From contig JAISOW010000002.1 in NCBI GenBank assembly GCA_031275345.1, positions 1-64,000 on the forward strand: a stretch of DNA of 64,000 nucleotides. The letters are read 5' to 3'. The number at the start of each line of letters is the position of its first letter. Position 1 is the first letter of the stretch. Below are positions 27,663-37,052 of this stretch, piece by piece. The DNA comes from Puniceicoccales bacterium (GTDB lineage Bacteria; Verrucomicrobiota; Verrucomicrobiia; Opitutales; JAIRLM01). The translations under genes were made by a program, and so were the position numbers. A model generated the notes under the pieces. That model ran no database searches, had not been told where the DNA came from, and was given only the letters and a program-made list of their open reading frames with translations.

Positions 27663-28757
27663 ATGCACACCGTTCCTTCCATTGCACCGTTTCAGCTGCG
27701 CCGCAAAGAATTGGAACGGCAAATGGCCGATCCAGCATTCTACGCAGACCGGCGACGGGCGGCCGACATTGCCCGTGAGCGGAGCCATTTGGAGGCACTG
27801 CTTGCCGTTCATGGGCGCTGGGAAAATTTATGTAAAGCAGTTGCAGAAGCCCGGGCTTTGCGGGAAAGCCCGGCGGCGGACGATGAACTGCGTTCCCTGG
27901 CAGATGAGGAATTGCCGACCATGGAAAAGGAGTTGGCGGCGGCACAGTTTCAATTGCTGAGCCACATGCTGCCGGAAGATCCCGACGACTCCCGCAATAC
28001 AATCGTGGAAATTCGTGCCGGTACGGGCGGCGATGAGGCGTCGCTCTTCGCCGGCGACCTGTGGCGCATGTACACGCGCTTTGCTGAACTGCGCGGTTGG
28101 TCAACGGAAATTCTCGGTTCGCATCCCTCACCCTGCGGCGGTTTTAAGGAAATTTTTTTCGCCGTGGCCGGAGAAAATGTGTACCGCACGCTGCGCTACG
28201 AAAGCGGTGTCCATCGGGTACAGCGCATCCCAGTAACGGAGGCCGGCGGCCGGATCCACACGTCAACTGCGACGGTGGCCGTTCTGCCCGAGGCGGAGGA
28301 GGTGGATGTGCAAATTGCTCCAGAAGAATTGGAAATTACGGTCTGCAAGGCGAGCGGCCCGGGCGGGCAAGGGGTCAATACGACGGATTCCGCGGTGCAA
28401 ATTTTGCACAAACCGTCGGGCATGATCGTCATCTGTGCCGACGAACGATCCCAGCAAAAAAATCGCGCCAGGGCGATGAAGGTATTACGGGCCAGATTGC
28501 TGGAACTTCGCCAGCGGGAGGAGCGGGAACGCTATGCCACGAACCGTCGCCGACAAATTGGTTCCGGTGACCGTTCCGAGCGCATCCGCACCTATAATTT
28601 TCCCCAAAGCCGCCTTACGGATCACCGCATCGGCCTCACACTCCACAACCTGCCTCAAATCTTGGCCGGTGACATGGCCGCCGTGCTGGATGCTCTGCGG
28701 CGGGCGGATCAGGAATCGCGCATCGCGGCCCTGTGCGAACGGGATGCCGCGTCCTAG
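27663..28757 (+). CDS. prfA: Peptide chain release factor 1
   Basis: It terminates translation at UAA and UAG. The 364-residue product has the tripeptide PVT near residue 190 (RF1 type, not the SPF of RF2) and the catalytic GGQ near 235 in SGPGGQGVN. GTGGDEASLFA and the C-terminal helical domain are intact. ATG 27663 (MHTVPSIAPF) lies just past tRNA-Gly; a longer frame would overlap the tRNA. Confidence 0.94.
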   Translation: MHTVPSIAPFQLRRKELERQMADPAFYADRRRAADIARERSHLEALLAVHGRWENLCKAVAEARALRESPAADDELRSLADEELPTMEKELAAAQFQLLSHMLPEDPDDSRNTIVEIRAGTGGDEASLFAGDLWRMYTRFAELRGWSTEILGSHPSPCGGFKEIFFAVAGENVYRTLRYESGVHRVQRIPVTEAGGRIHTSTATVAVLPEAEEVDVQIAPEELEITVCKASGPGGQGVNTTDSAVQILHKPSGMIVICADERSQQKNRARAMKVLRARLLELRQREERERYATNRRRQIGSGDRSERIRTYNFPQSRLTDHRIGLTLHNLPQILAGDMAAVLDALRRADQESRIAALCERDAAS

Positions 28758-28774
28758 CCTGGGGCCAGGATTCG

Positions 28775-30724
28775 CTAGAATAGGAGCTGTGATCCGTGGT
28801 AGACGGCGGCGGCAGCGGCAAGGGCAAATGCCGCGTAGTAGGCGCATAGCCGTAGCGTCCACCACGGTGCACGCACCTCGTGGGCCGTGGCGGCGATGGC
28901 AGCGCAGCAGGGAATGTTGCAAAAAAATGCCGTCAAAAATGCCAAAGCCTGGGGCGGTGTCAGGGAAAGCAGCAGGGTAGACCGCACATTTTCCATGGCG
29001 ATGGTCGGACCGTCGGATGCCAAAAAATTTGCCGCATTGCCACCACCGTCTCCAAACAGAATTGCCATTGCTCCGAGGGCGCATTCCCGGTTGACGATGG
29101 CCAAAAGCAGCGTCAACAGCAGTTTCCAGTGCAGACCAAATGCGGCACCGATCGGCTCTAAAATTTTTTGCAAACGATCCGGTGGACCGAGGTGCAGGAG
29201 CAGCCAGAGAGAGCAGGCCGACAAAAGGATGAGCGGCGTGGAACTGTGCAAAATGCGGCCGGCACGTCTGCAGGCATGGCCAATGATTTGATCCCAATGG
29301 GCCCGGTGGTAGGGTGGCAGCTCCATGGCCAGGCAATCGCAATAGTCCTTTTGTTTGCCGCCGAAAATGTGGGCCGTGGCCACGATGTGCAGACAGGCAA
29401 GAAAAAATAGCCCCAGCAGCACGACAATGGCCATCCGGCCGAAGAACAGGGAGGAAAATAGGCCAACCATGGCCCAGGTCCCGGAACAGGGAATGATCCA
29501 GCTGGTGGCAATGGTGAGCAGCCGCTGCCTACGGGAATCGATGGTGCGGGCACTTTCCACCGCAGCAATTGTGCAGCCAAAGCCAGCAACGAACGGCAAA
29601 ATGCTGCGGCCTTGCAGCCCAAATATTCCCATCGGACCATCGAAAAGATAGGCAATGCGCGCCAGGTAGCCCACGTCCTCCAAAATTCCGATGCACACAT
29701 TTAGGCACAGGCAAAAGATGGTCAGGTACAGGGCGATGCCCATGGCCGGCAGCAGCGCTTCCCGCACAATTAAAAAGTGAAACGGCGCATGCTGGGCCAT
29801 TGCCGCAAGCAAAGGCAGCAGGATGCGGTCCTGCAATTCCTGGGCCACCAGGATGCAGATGGCAAAGGCGGCGCATAGGACAAGCAGCGCCATGGTCGTT
29901 CCCCAAAGTGGGTGCAGGGCCATCCGGTCCAATTTGGAAAATTCTGCCCGTCCCCGGCGAATGACAACCCGACGCAAACAGGTGCGAATCCATTCGTAGC
30001 GGCAGCTGGCGAGGCGCAGGGCAGTATCCGCACCGGCCAGACGGCGCAGGGCGGCGGCGCCATCCGGACACAACCCATGCAGTCGATGGAATGCGGCGTG
30101 GTCACCCTCCAGCAACTTAATGGCTAGCCAAATGGCAGTGCGGTGGTTGGCAATGGCGGCCCGTGCCGCTTTCCACTCCCATAGCAGATCGCGGCCATAG
30201 AGGGAAAACAGTGGCTTCGTCCGCAGGGTGGATCCACCTGCCAGCAATTTCGCAATCCCTGCCATTAGCTGAACCGTTGCATTTTTTTCCGTCGCCACCA
30301 GCGGCAGTACGGGAACGCCCAGCAATTTTTGCAGCAGAAAAAAATCAATCTCCTTGCCCTGCCGCCGCGCAACGTCCACCATTGTCACAACAACGATGGC
30401 TGGCGTTGCCAGGCCAACCAGGTCTGCCAAAAGGTACATGCTACGCTCCAGCTGGGAACCGTCCACGGCAATGACCATGCCATGGAACGATCCTTCCATG
30501 AGCCAATCTCGCGCCAAGCCCTCCTCCCGGGACGTTGCTGCCAGGGAATAGGTGCCGGGCAGGTCAAAGATTTTGCAGCGCATTGTTCCGCAGCGGCAAA
30601 TGCCCTGTCGCACCGCAACGGTTTTACCGGACCAATTGCCCGTGTGCTGCCAGTTTCCCGTCAGGCGATTGAACAGCGTTGATTTGCCGGTGTTGGGCTG
30701 GCCAACGAGGGCAATGCGCGGCAT
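28775..30724 (-). CDS. feoB: Ferrous iron transporter FeoB
   Basis: This inner-membrane ferrous iron permease has an N-terminal G domain. G1 is GQPNTGKST (near residue 8), the iron-family switch GNWSGKTV follows, and G3 is DLPGTYS. The usual G4 motif NMxD reads TMVD, so the Asn that selects guanine is replaced by Thr. Two Gate repeats are clear (LEDVGYLARIAYLFD; FVAGFGCTIAAVESAR; later the IVNRECALGAM region). At 649 residues it is somewhat shorter than E. coli FeoB. It overlaps feoA as ATGA. Dependence on Fe(II) fits low-oxygen or intracellular life. Confidence 0.93.
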   Translation of the reverse strand: MPRIALVGQPNTGKSTLFNRLTGNWQHTGNWSGKTVAVRQGICRCGTMRCKIFDLPGTYSLAATSREEGLARDWLMEGSFHGMVIAVDGSQLERSMYLLADLVGLATPAIVVVTMVDVARRQGKEIDFFLLQKLLGVPVLPLVATEKNATVQLMAGIAKLLAGGSTLRTKPLFSLYGRDLLWEWKAARAAIANHRTAIWLAIKLLEGDHAAFHRLHGLCPDGAAALRRLAGADTALRLASCRYEWIRTCLRRVVIRRGRAEFSKLDRMALHPLWGTTMALLVLCAAFAICILVAQELQDRILLPLLAAMAQHAPFHFLIVREALLPAMGIALYLTIFCLCLNVCIGILEDVGYLARIAYLFDGPMGIFGLQGRSILPFVAGFGCTIAAVESARTIDSRRQRLLTIATSWIIPCSGTWAMVGLFSSLFFGRMAIVVLLGLFFLACLHIVATAHIFGGKQKDYCDCLAMELPPYHRAHWDQIIGHACRRAGRILHSSTPLILLSACSLWLLLHLGPPDRLQKILEPIGAAFGLHWKLLLTLLLAIVNRECALGAMAILFGDGGGNAANFLASDGPTIAMENVRSTLLLSLTPPQALAFLTAFFCNIPCCAAIAATAHEVRAPWWTLRLCAYYAAFALAAAAAVYHGSQLLF

Positions 30725-30948
30725 CATCCCAATTCCACCCACACATCCCTGGCCCGCCGCCTATTCAACGCCACCAGACTATCTCCGATGCGCAGCAGCA
30801 GAGGGACAAAGCGGCGATTCTGCACAACCATTGCCCGGTTGCCAACCGCGACGCTCAGCGCCATTAGCCGGCGGAGTGAATGTACCTGGCCGCTAAGGGC
30901 ACAAATCTTACAGGATTTATTTTGTTCGACCCGGTCCAAGCTCACCAT
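30724..30948 (-). CDS. feoA: FeoA-domain protein
   Basis: The product is a 74-residue SH3-like FeoA domain (SGQVHSLRRLMALSVAVGN, VPLLLRIGDSLVALNRRRA). The partner is thought to bind FeoB and aid transport. It has two Cys near the N-terminus (SCKICAL), which also occurs in other FeoA proteins. The stop overlaps the feoB start by four bases. The ATG at 30948 was chosen over one six codons upstream; either is possible. Confidence 0.88.
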   Translation of the reverse strand: MVSLDRVEQNKSCKICALSGQVHSLRRLMALSVAVGNRAMVVQNRRFVPLLLRIGDSLVALNRRRARDVWVELG

Positions 30949-31103
30949 GGCTGCATCTTGCCACACCTTGGCTAGGAAAATCTATGGCCAAAGGCAAGGA
31001 AAATCGTTTTGACCATCCCCGTTTCCGGCCGTGGACGGGTTGACGATGGCAACCGGCATTTGCCAAAAAAAATTTTCCCGGCACGGATGGATGGCCGCTC
31101 CCC

Positions 31104-32090
31104 CTATTGCGGCCGTGGCAGTTGGTTTGCCAACAGCTGGTCCGTGGTTTGCCGTATCTCCTGCGGCAGCTTTTGCAAAATTGCCAAAATTTGTTGCGCA
31201 ATTTCGTCGTCTGAATCTTCGATGTAGATGCTCGCAACCATTTTGCTCAAAGAATTTTCCCCCAAAAAAACGTCCCGCAGCTGTTCATTAGAACTATCCC
31301 GCAGTTGTTTATTAGAATTATACCTATCCACAAAAATTTTCAGCAGTTTCACACCCTGCAACCGCATTTCACGGCTGGCGTGCAAAAAACAGTGGTGAAA
31401 AATGGTGCAGCGTAGGTTGTCACGGCACAGCAGGACGGTGCAAAAATTTTTCCCCATCAGGGATGGCAAATCCTTCAAAAATTGCAGCGCCTCCCGGTCC
31501 TCCATGTGCCTAAAAAGACTGTGAAGCAGGCAGTCGCCGTGGATGGTTGGCGTGCAAAAAAGTTCTTGGACGCGGTCCGCCGGCAGCGAAGTAAGCAAGG
31601 ATGTGACCTGCTCGACAATTTCGAGCTCCAATTTTTCATTTTTATTGCATAGGCAGTAGAGTAGGGTCTGTGCACTGCCATTTTGCCGCAGCAAAAGTTG
31701 GGCGCGATCCTGTCGTGGCAGAGTTTGCAGCAGTGACAGTGCGGCCGATCGCATTTTTACATCCCCATGCGCCATGATTTCGTGAAAAATTGAGCCATGG
31801 CCAGCGTCTGGGATGGAAATGGCTTCATTGAAGGATGTAGCCTGCAAAATGGCGGCCGCCAGTTCGCTGTGTGGCCAACTTGCTGACAGCTGGGTGCACA
31901 ATGCCTTCAGCTGTGTGAGGTGCTTGTCGTGGCCAAAGCACAATTCCCACATAAAGCAGAATGGCACCCTTGCTCCGCCGATGTCCCGGAAAATGACCAT
32001 GCAAACCAGTGAGGCAAGGAGCAGCAATGGCGATACAATGAACATGCCCACAAACAATAATCCGGCAATGGCAACGGTGCGCAGTTCCAT
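31104..32090 (-). CDS. Membrane-anchored helical-repeat protein, family member 1 (putative effector)
   Basis: No known family is recognised. The 328-residue product begins with a bilobed hydrophobic hairpin (about residues 4-35), then degenerate ~40-residue helical repeats. Each repeat opens with a G-x-x-[FL]-[HL]-type turn and continues with an LL-x-x-LP-x-x-DR motif: ALSLLQTLPRQDRAQLLL and VTSLLTSLPADRVQELF. A local eight-residue duplication (SNKQLRDS then SNEQLRDV) occurs near residue 260-275. The ATG at 32090 was chosen because AGGGGA lies about eight bases upstream; the frame extends to TTG 32207. The same motif recurs in the proteins at 44182-45285 and 56494-57339. Confidence 0.65.
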   Translation of the reverse strand: MELRTVAIAGLLFVGMFIVSPLLLLASLVCMVIFRDIGGARVPFCFMWELCFGHDKHLTQLKALCTQLSASWPHSELAAAILQATSFNEAISIPDAGHGSIFHEIMAHGDVKMRSAALSLLQTLPRQDRAQLLLRQNGSAQTLLYCLCNKNEKLELEIVEQVTSLLTSLPADRVQELFCTPTIHGDCLLHSLFRHMEDREALQFLKDLPSLMGKNFCTVLLCRDNLRCTIFHHCFLHASREMRLQGVKLLKIFVDRYNSNKQLRDSSNEQLRDVFLGENSLSKMVASIYIEDSDDEIAQQILAILQKLPQEIRQTTDQLLANQLPRPQ

Positions 32091-32184
32091 TGGTCCCCTA
32101 GCCGCTGGCGGTTGGTTGGGAATGGTGGCCTTGCCTTCCACGTCCTGGCAATCCGGAAATCTACCTATCCTTAAAGTAGACTGA

Positions 32185-34983
32185 TTAGGTATGCTCACCG
32201 TCTGCAATTGCTACTGGAAAATTATTAAATGGCGAGAAAGAAACATAGCCAGGTTCAATCCAATGAAAATAAATTAATTCCAGCGAACCATCCGGCAATC
32301 GACGCACGAGAGCCTCTGCAACGGCAGAAATTGTTTTGTTCCCATTCCATCGCTCCATGCCATCACCATAGCTGCGGATGCGGAATGTGTCGCCCCGCAC
32401 GGCCAAAAAATTTCCAAAAAAATGCAGCAAATCCGCCTGGGTCAGGTCGCCCGGCACGCCGACATTGGCATCGCCAGCCGCCGCTGCTTCGTCGAACCAT
32501 GCACGGCCACGGCCATCGTCGGCTGGAATATTTGGAAAATGGCGTAGCTGGGCCGCTTCGATGGCAGCCTGCAGCGCTCCACAGCGTGTGTTCGGATCGG
32601 ATGGGTCGCCCAGGCTGCGGTTAACAAAACTGGACAGGCTGGCAAATGGGCCACGGCGCAGTATTTCAAAGGTGATGCATTCGGCCAGACGATCCAATTC
32701 TTCGGCGGAAAAAGTTGGTGCGGATTGGTAAAAATCTGGCAAAAATCGCTGGCCGGGAAAGCGTTCCAAATAATAGACACGCCGTCCGGCATCATAGGGA
32801 AGGGCTCGCAGCAACAACTTCCATGCGCCAACGCTTGAACCATTGACATTGAACATGCCAGCCCGCATCATTCTTTCGCTGCGATCTTTTTCAAAGACCG
32901 AAACTTCCGTTTCTCCCCGGCAAGGGATGGAGCTCTGTCCGGCAGCTGCCACAAAGTAGTGATCATAGAGCGCCGCGTTGAGCAGGTACGAATAGTCCAT
33001 CCGGCATTCTTGGCAAAAATATTCCATGTCCTGCCCGCCGATTGGCGGCGCAAGGCAATGGGTACTGTCCCGTGGTACGAGCGGTGAAGCCCAGGAATTG
33101 CCAACTGCCACGGCCGGATGGTAGGAAAATGGCGTTGGTACGATCTGGCCTAGCAGCGCAAGGCTGGTGATGGTGCTGGGAAAGTCAAAAACGATGGCCC
33201 GTCCGGAATGGCTTCCAAAAAACTTCGGCGAAGGTCCGTCGGAATTTGGCAAATCCGTAAATTCCGTGCGCCACGGGGCAAAGTGGCGGTGGAATAGTCC
33301 GGCCGGCACACCGGCAATGGAAAAATGTTCAAAGGCACTGCGGCGAATTTGCGGAGCGCGCGGGTTGTAATTTGCCAGCCAGCGGCAATCTCCTGCCATG
33401 CCAGTTCCGGCGCGCAGCACGGCGGAGAGGCGGAAAATGGCAAGGCGCTGCCCTGTGGCAACCTGCCAACGGTGGGATGGGCCGTCGTCGACAAAATCTG
33501 CCACCTCCTGGACACAGGTTTCTCCGATCCAGAGCCGCAGCGTGAGGCCATCCCACCGGGAATGGGGGGACAGTGGCGACCAGAGCCGTTCCACCTCGAC
33601 CTGGCCATCTCCCGCCATGGGAAGAATTACTTCCCAGCCACCATTGCCACGGCTGTCATCGGCCAGTGGACCTGCCATGGCTCCTTCGCCGGACGTATGG
33701 GCAGTTTGCCAAGATTTTGGAGAAAAAATTTTTACCTCACCCGGTTCCCATCCGGCGGTGCAGGTTCCGTAAAAAATTGTACCCGTCTCACCGTCGCCCA
33801 GCGCAACCACCTTCCCCTGCGGAAACTGCTGGGAGCGGACAATGAGCCGTGGCAGGTAGGGTGGGTGGGAACGGTCCGCAGATTCCATGGTGCGCAGTTC
33901 CAGGGAAAATGTGTGGGGCCGAATTCCCACGGCCAGTGGGTTCCACAGGGCAAACTGTGGCACAAGGGTAAGGCGTACTGCACCGGGCATCCGTTCCGCC
34001 GCAACGGTTAGCCAATGGCCGCAGAGGACAGGGTGCACGCCGGCCATGCGCTGCATTGTTCCTTCGGTGGCCGAAGCAATTTGTCGCTGGCCTGGGTATT
34101 TTTGGCGAATGTAGGGCCCGCCTGGAACGGCATCCACGTAGCCACCGGTTGGCTGTTGGCGAATGTGGGCAGCCAGGATGGCAAAGCTGGGAGGAGGGGG
34201 AAGGTCGGCAATTTTTGGGAAAAGTGGCTCATTTTCCAAAAATTGTCCGTCCCGCAGCTTGGCAGCGATGTCCAATAAAAGTTCTCCCGCCGTGTTTTGC
34301 AGCACGCCCCAGCTTGCATCGGTCACAGAGCGGCGAAGTTTTTTTGGAATTGGCAAGGTTGGCAACCCATCCTCCGGCCATGGCAAGTCCTGACCAGAAA
34401 ACATGCGCCGTAGGACGGTGGCTGGCCGATCGGCCGTGGAAGAGTTTGCGGCCATTGCAGCCGGCCATATTTTGGCATTTTCATCGTCGATCCAAAAAGC
34501 GTAGTGGCCACGGCAACGGCCATTTTCCACAATCCTTAGCAGGGGGCAAAGTTCGTCCGACCCAAGGTCGCGGAGGAGGGCAATTCCGTCGGTCACGGTT
34601 GCCATAGGCAGGCCAGGATCCTGCACCCGATTAGGATCTGCCGACACCAGCCACCGGTCAAATTTTGCAGTTTTTCCGCCTTCTACGCGCCAGACGCCAG
34701 TCCAGCTGCCATTGCGCTCGGCCAACACCCCATTGGCAGCGCTTGCCGTAACGTAGGTCCCATTCCGTACGGCGGATTGCAGCACATCCAGGGCCATTTC
34801 CATTGCCGCCATGGCATTTTGCCTGGCCAGATCGCGCAAAAGTTCTCGACCAGCCCGCCGTTCCAAGCTGCGCAAAAACGCTTCCCCCGCTGCGAGCATC
34901 GAACCTGCGAAGACAAGGAATCCCAGAAATAGCACGAGCGCGAATCCCGGAGTTCTCGAGAGTGAGCAGCGAGACCCGCGCAC
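32185..34983 (-). CDS. Large pilin-leader protein, Verru_Chthon cassette protein A-like
   Basis: The 932-residue product starts with a basic stretch and one hydrophobic helix (RTPGFALVLFLGFLVFAGS), the PilX/type IV pilin-like leader, followed by a long coiled segment (RDLARQNAMAAMEMALDVL). The rest is a large secreted-looking part with many Trp/Pro/Gly residues (for example GHYAFWIDDENAK). This architecture is that of the verrucomicrobial Verru_Chthon cassette A proteins, which normally sit with three smaller pseudopilin-like genes (B, C, D). None of those is adjacent here. The function is unknown; a surface or type II secretion-like fibre component is the usual guess. Confidence 0.65.
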   Translation of the reverse strand: MRGSRCSLSRTPGFALVLFLGFLVFAGSMLAAGEAFLRSLERRAGRELLRDLARQNAMAAMEMALDVLQSAVRNGTYVTASAANGVLAERNGSWTGVWRVEGGKTAKFDRWLVSADPNRVQDPGLPMATVTDGIALLRDLGSDELCPLLRIVENGRCRGHYAFWIDDENAKIWPAAMAANSSTADRPATVLRRMFSGQDLPWPEDGLPTLPIPKKLRRSVTDASWGVLQNTAGELLLDIAAKLRDGQFLENEPLFPKIADLPPPPSFAILAAHIRQQPTGGYVDAVPGGPYIRQKYPGQRQIASATEGTMQRMAGVHPVLCGHWLTVAAERMPGAVRLTLVPQFALWNPLAVGIRPHTFSLELRTMESADRSHPPYLPRLIVRSQQFPQGKVVALGDGETGTIFYGTCTAGWEPGEVKIFSPKSWQTAHTSGEGAMAGPLADDSRGNGGWEVILPMAGDGQVEVERLWSPLSPHSRWDGLTLRLWIGETCVQEVADFVDDGPSHRWQVATGQRLAIFRLSAVLRAGTGMAGDCRWLANYNPRAPQIRRSAFEHFSIAGVPAGLFHRHFAPWRTEFTDLPNSDGPSPKFFGSHSGRAIVFDFPSTITSLALLGQIVPTPFSYHPAVAVGNSWASPLVPRDSTHCLAPPIGGQDMEYFCQECRMDYSYLLNAALYDHYFVAAAGQSSIPCRGETEVSVFEKDRSERMMRAGMFNVNGSSVGAWKLLLRALPYDAGRRVYYLERFPGQRFLPDFYQSAPTFSAEELDRLAECITFEILRRGPFASLSSFVNRSLGDPSDPNTRCGALQAAIEAAQLRHFPNIPADDGRGRAWFDEAAAAGDANVGVPGDLTQADLLHFFGNFLAVRGDTFRIRSYGDGMERWNGNKTISAVAEALVRRLPDGSLELIYFHWIEPGYVSFSPFNNFPVAIADGEHT

Positions 34984-35192
34984 GGATGAGTTTTCCGGCC
35001 GCCCGGCGGGCTGTCAACATTGGACAGAAAATTTTTTCATTGCCCGGCCGCAGCTGCCGCCTGGGCTGCAGCAAAGTGGCGAAGACGTGAAAAAATTTTT
35101 GGTAAATTTGCCTACGCAAATTTTTAAACGAGCGGCAGTCGCAACTTGTTGGCACGGCCTACGCCCGTTCCTTCCCCGTGACATGCGCCGAT

Positions 35193-36362
35193 TCAATGTT
35201 CCGACGACCTCCACAGGGCCAATGGAGCGCAAAGACATGCCATCACCGCTCCCTTCAGCCACTTGAGCAAAGGAATGCGGCACCTTCTAGGCGGATTTTT
35301 TCTTAAAAAGCATGTCCGGCACAAGGAAGCTAGAAAAATTTCTCTCCACTGCGGTTTGTAATATGCCCGATCCATCGCGTCTAGCGCATGGGCGAGTGCC
35401 GTAAGATTTTGTTCGTTTTTCAGACTATTTTCAAAAAAACGGTTGGACATGCCACCCAGCAGCATGCGCATTAGCGCGGACTGCAAATTGGCAGGAATCA
35501 GTTCCTGGACGGTGCGTGCCAAGAGCACATCGTCATTTATTTTTTGTAAAAATTTTGATAGATTGCAGGGCCAGCCGCCGGTAACCGAAGCTGCGTGCCG
35601 CAAATAGCAATAGCCAGCATCCGCGATGGCCGTATACGAGCGGGCATGTTTTAGGCAGAGAAGGCATAGTATGGTATCTTCGCCATAGATTATTCGCCGT
35701 TGCCGCAAGGCATCTGGAATCTCTCCAACAGCGGCAAGCAATACGCTCCGTGCGATGAGGCAGTTGCAGATCGTACTATTGCACATGCGGCCATAGGCCG
35801 CCAATGCCATAAGGCGCGGCTGATGAATAATTTTTCCCAGCATTTCTTGCCGAGGACTGGCCCACAAAAGGGGTCGTAGAAGCAGTGATCCACATGGGCG
35901 CTCCAGCATGGTGAATGCCACCATGTCCGCCCCAGTGGCAATGGCCGTGGTAGATGCCCGTAGGGCAATGTGCGGCTTCAACATATCATCCGCATCCAAT
36001 GACAAAATAAACTGTCCAACCGCTGCCTGCGCCGCTGTCACCCTCGCATGGAGAGTTCCCTGATTTTTTGGCAAAGTTATCGTATGAATGCGAGGATCCT
36101 GGGCGGCGTAGCGCCGTAAAATCTGCGGCGTTTTGTCCGTAGAACCGTCATCCACGCAAATAATTTCAATGCTGTGCAGGGTCTGGCGCAGGGCGCTGTC
36201 GATGGCCCTGGCCAGGAACCGTTCGCCGTTGTGCACTGGCACGAGAATTGACACTGTGGGGCACTGTGGGGCACTGTGGGGCACTGTGTAAAATTTTATT
36301 CTTTCCCATGATTCTATGCAAGAAATAAATGCGGCAGCAATGAAAAAAACTGCCAACCGCAA
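35193..36362 (-). CDS. GT2-family glycosyltransferase with repeat-bearing 5' end
   Basis: A GT-A fold glycosyltransferase: VSILVPVHNGERFL, CVDDGSTDKTP, LSLDADDMLKPH (DxD motif) and a C-terminal helical region with amphipathic ends. It probably acts on surface polysaccharide or LPS; donor and acceptor are unknown. The start is unclear: TTG 36362 gives a hydrophobic leader, while two GTG codons in and after a 10-bp repeat (36253-36288) give shorter products. There is no good ribosome site for the TTG. It lies 24 bases after the acidic hypothetical gene at 36387. Confidence 0.82.
   Translation of the reverse strand: MRLAVFFIAAAFISCIESWERIKFYTVPHSAPQCPTVSILVPVHNGERFLARAIDSALRQTLHSIEIICVDDGSTDKTPQILRRYAAQDPRIHTITLPKNQGTLHARVTAAQAAVGQFILSLDADDMLKPHIALRASTTAIATGADMVAFTMLERPCGSLLLRPLLWASPRQEMLGKIIHQPRLMALAAYGRMCNSTICNCLIARSVLLAAVGEIPDALRQRRIIYGEDTILCLLCLKHARSYTAIADAGYCYLRHAASVTGGWPCNLSKFLQKINDDVLLARTVQELIPANLQSALMRMLLGGMSNRFFENSLKNEQNLTALAHALDAMDRAYYKPQWREIFLASLCRTCFLRKNPPRRCRIPLLKWLKGAVMACLCAPLALWRSSEH
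36253..36288. repeat. 10-bp tandem repeat (3.6 copies) in the GT2 5' coding region
   Basis: The unit actgtggggc occurs three times in perfect tandem followed by actgtg. The unit is not a multiple of three, so gain or loss of one copy shifts the frame between the leader and the GT2 domain. Perfect repeats of this kind are typical slipped-strand contingency loci. An in-frame GTG directly after the array could partly rescue translation. Confidence 0.85.
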
Positions 36363-36386
36363 ATGCTCAGGACGATGGCGGCCAAT

Positions 36387-37043
36387 TTAGGATTCATCCT
36401 CCTGTTCCCACCAGGAATTTCCATCACCGTCATCTTCTTCTGGCTGTGGCTCGATAGGTTTTGGAATGTCAAAAACAATGTCCGCCATGACGGTCGGGGC
36501 CGGCGCCGTTGCCGGACGCCGTGTGCCGCTGCCCATCTTTTTTTCGCCATTGCCACGTCCCGTAGCTGCAGGGCGGCCGCTCCCATCTTCGCCGGCGGCG
36601 GCAGCATCGGCGGCCGTTTCGTTGCCAGCCTCTGGTTCAAGGTCCCCATCGCCGTCTCCGTGGCGGAGCAGCATGGTGCGAAGAATTTTTTCTGCCACAT
36701 CTTTTTTGGAAACATGCTTGGATAGCAGTGCTTTTCCCCTTTCCATCCAGCGATCAATTTCATCCACGAGCACAATACCATGCTCCTGCTCGATGGCTTC
36801 AACGTAGGCGTCGAACTCGGACGGTGTCATGGCCTTGGCTGCTGCCACATTTTTTTCAATCCAGGGCCCAATTTCGCCATCGCCGATGAGCTGGCTGACG
36901 GCCTTGGCAACCACGTAGTGAAAACGATCCGGTGCGGCGTCGAGGCCGCGGCTTCGTTCCAGGCCGGTGGCATAGTTCGACAATAGCCTTTTCAACTGCT
37001 GCAGTGAATCGTCACCACCGCCCGCATTGGAACCATTCGCCAT
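36387..37043 (-). CDS. Unknown acidic-tailed helical protein
   Basis: I do not recognise this 218-residue product. The first ~125 residues are predicted helical with repeated KxxS/ExxL patterns (LQQLKRLLSNYATGLE; VAKAVSQLIGDG). The last ~90 residues are low-complexity: Gly/Asp/Ala-rich, then a basic RRP stretch, then an acidic end (PEEDDGDGN...EQEDES). No membrane segment or signal is visible. It starts 9 bases after rsmD in the same direction and precedes the GT2 gene, so it is operonic. Confidence 0.65.
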   Translation of the reverse strand: MANGSNAGGGDDSLQQLKRLLSNYATGLERSRGLDAAPDRFHYVVAKAVSQLIGDGEIGPWIEKNVAAAKAMTPSEFDAYVEAIEQEHGIVLVDEIDRWMERGKALLSKHVSKKDVAEKILRTMLLRHGDGDGDLEPEAGNETAADAAAAGEDGSGRPAATGRGNGEKKMGSGTRRPATAPAPTVMADIVFDIPKPIEPQPEEDDGDGNSWWEQEDES

Positions 37044-37052
37044 TGGGCGAAG

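Noticed and set aside
34984-35192. Possible small gene between the pilin-leader protein and the GT2 gene
   Set aside because: Frames here are short or continue as shadows of the neighbouring genes; no ribosome site or family match.
36253-36288. CRISPR-like array
   Set aside because: The 10-bp unit has no spacers and is inside a coding sequence; no CRISPR array or cas gene is present anywhere in the window.
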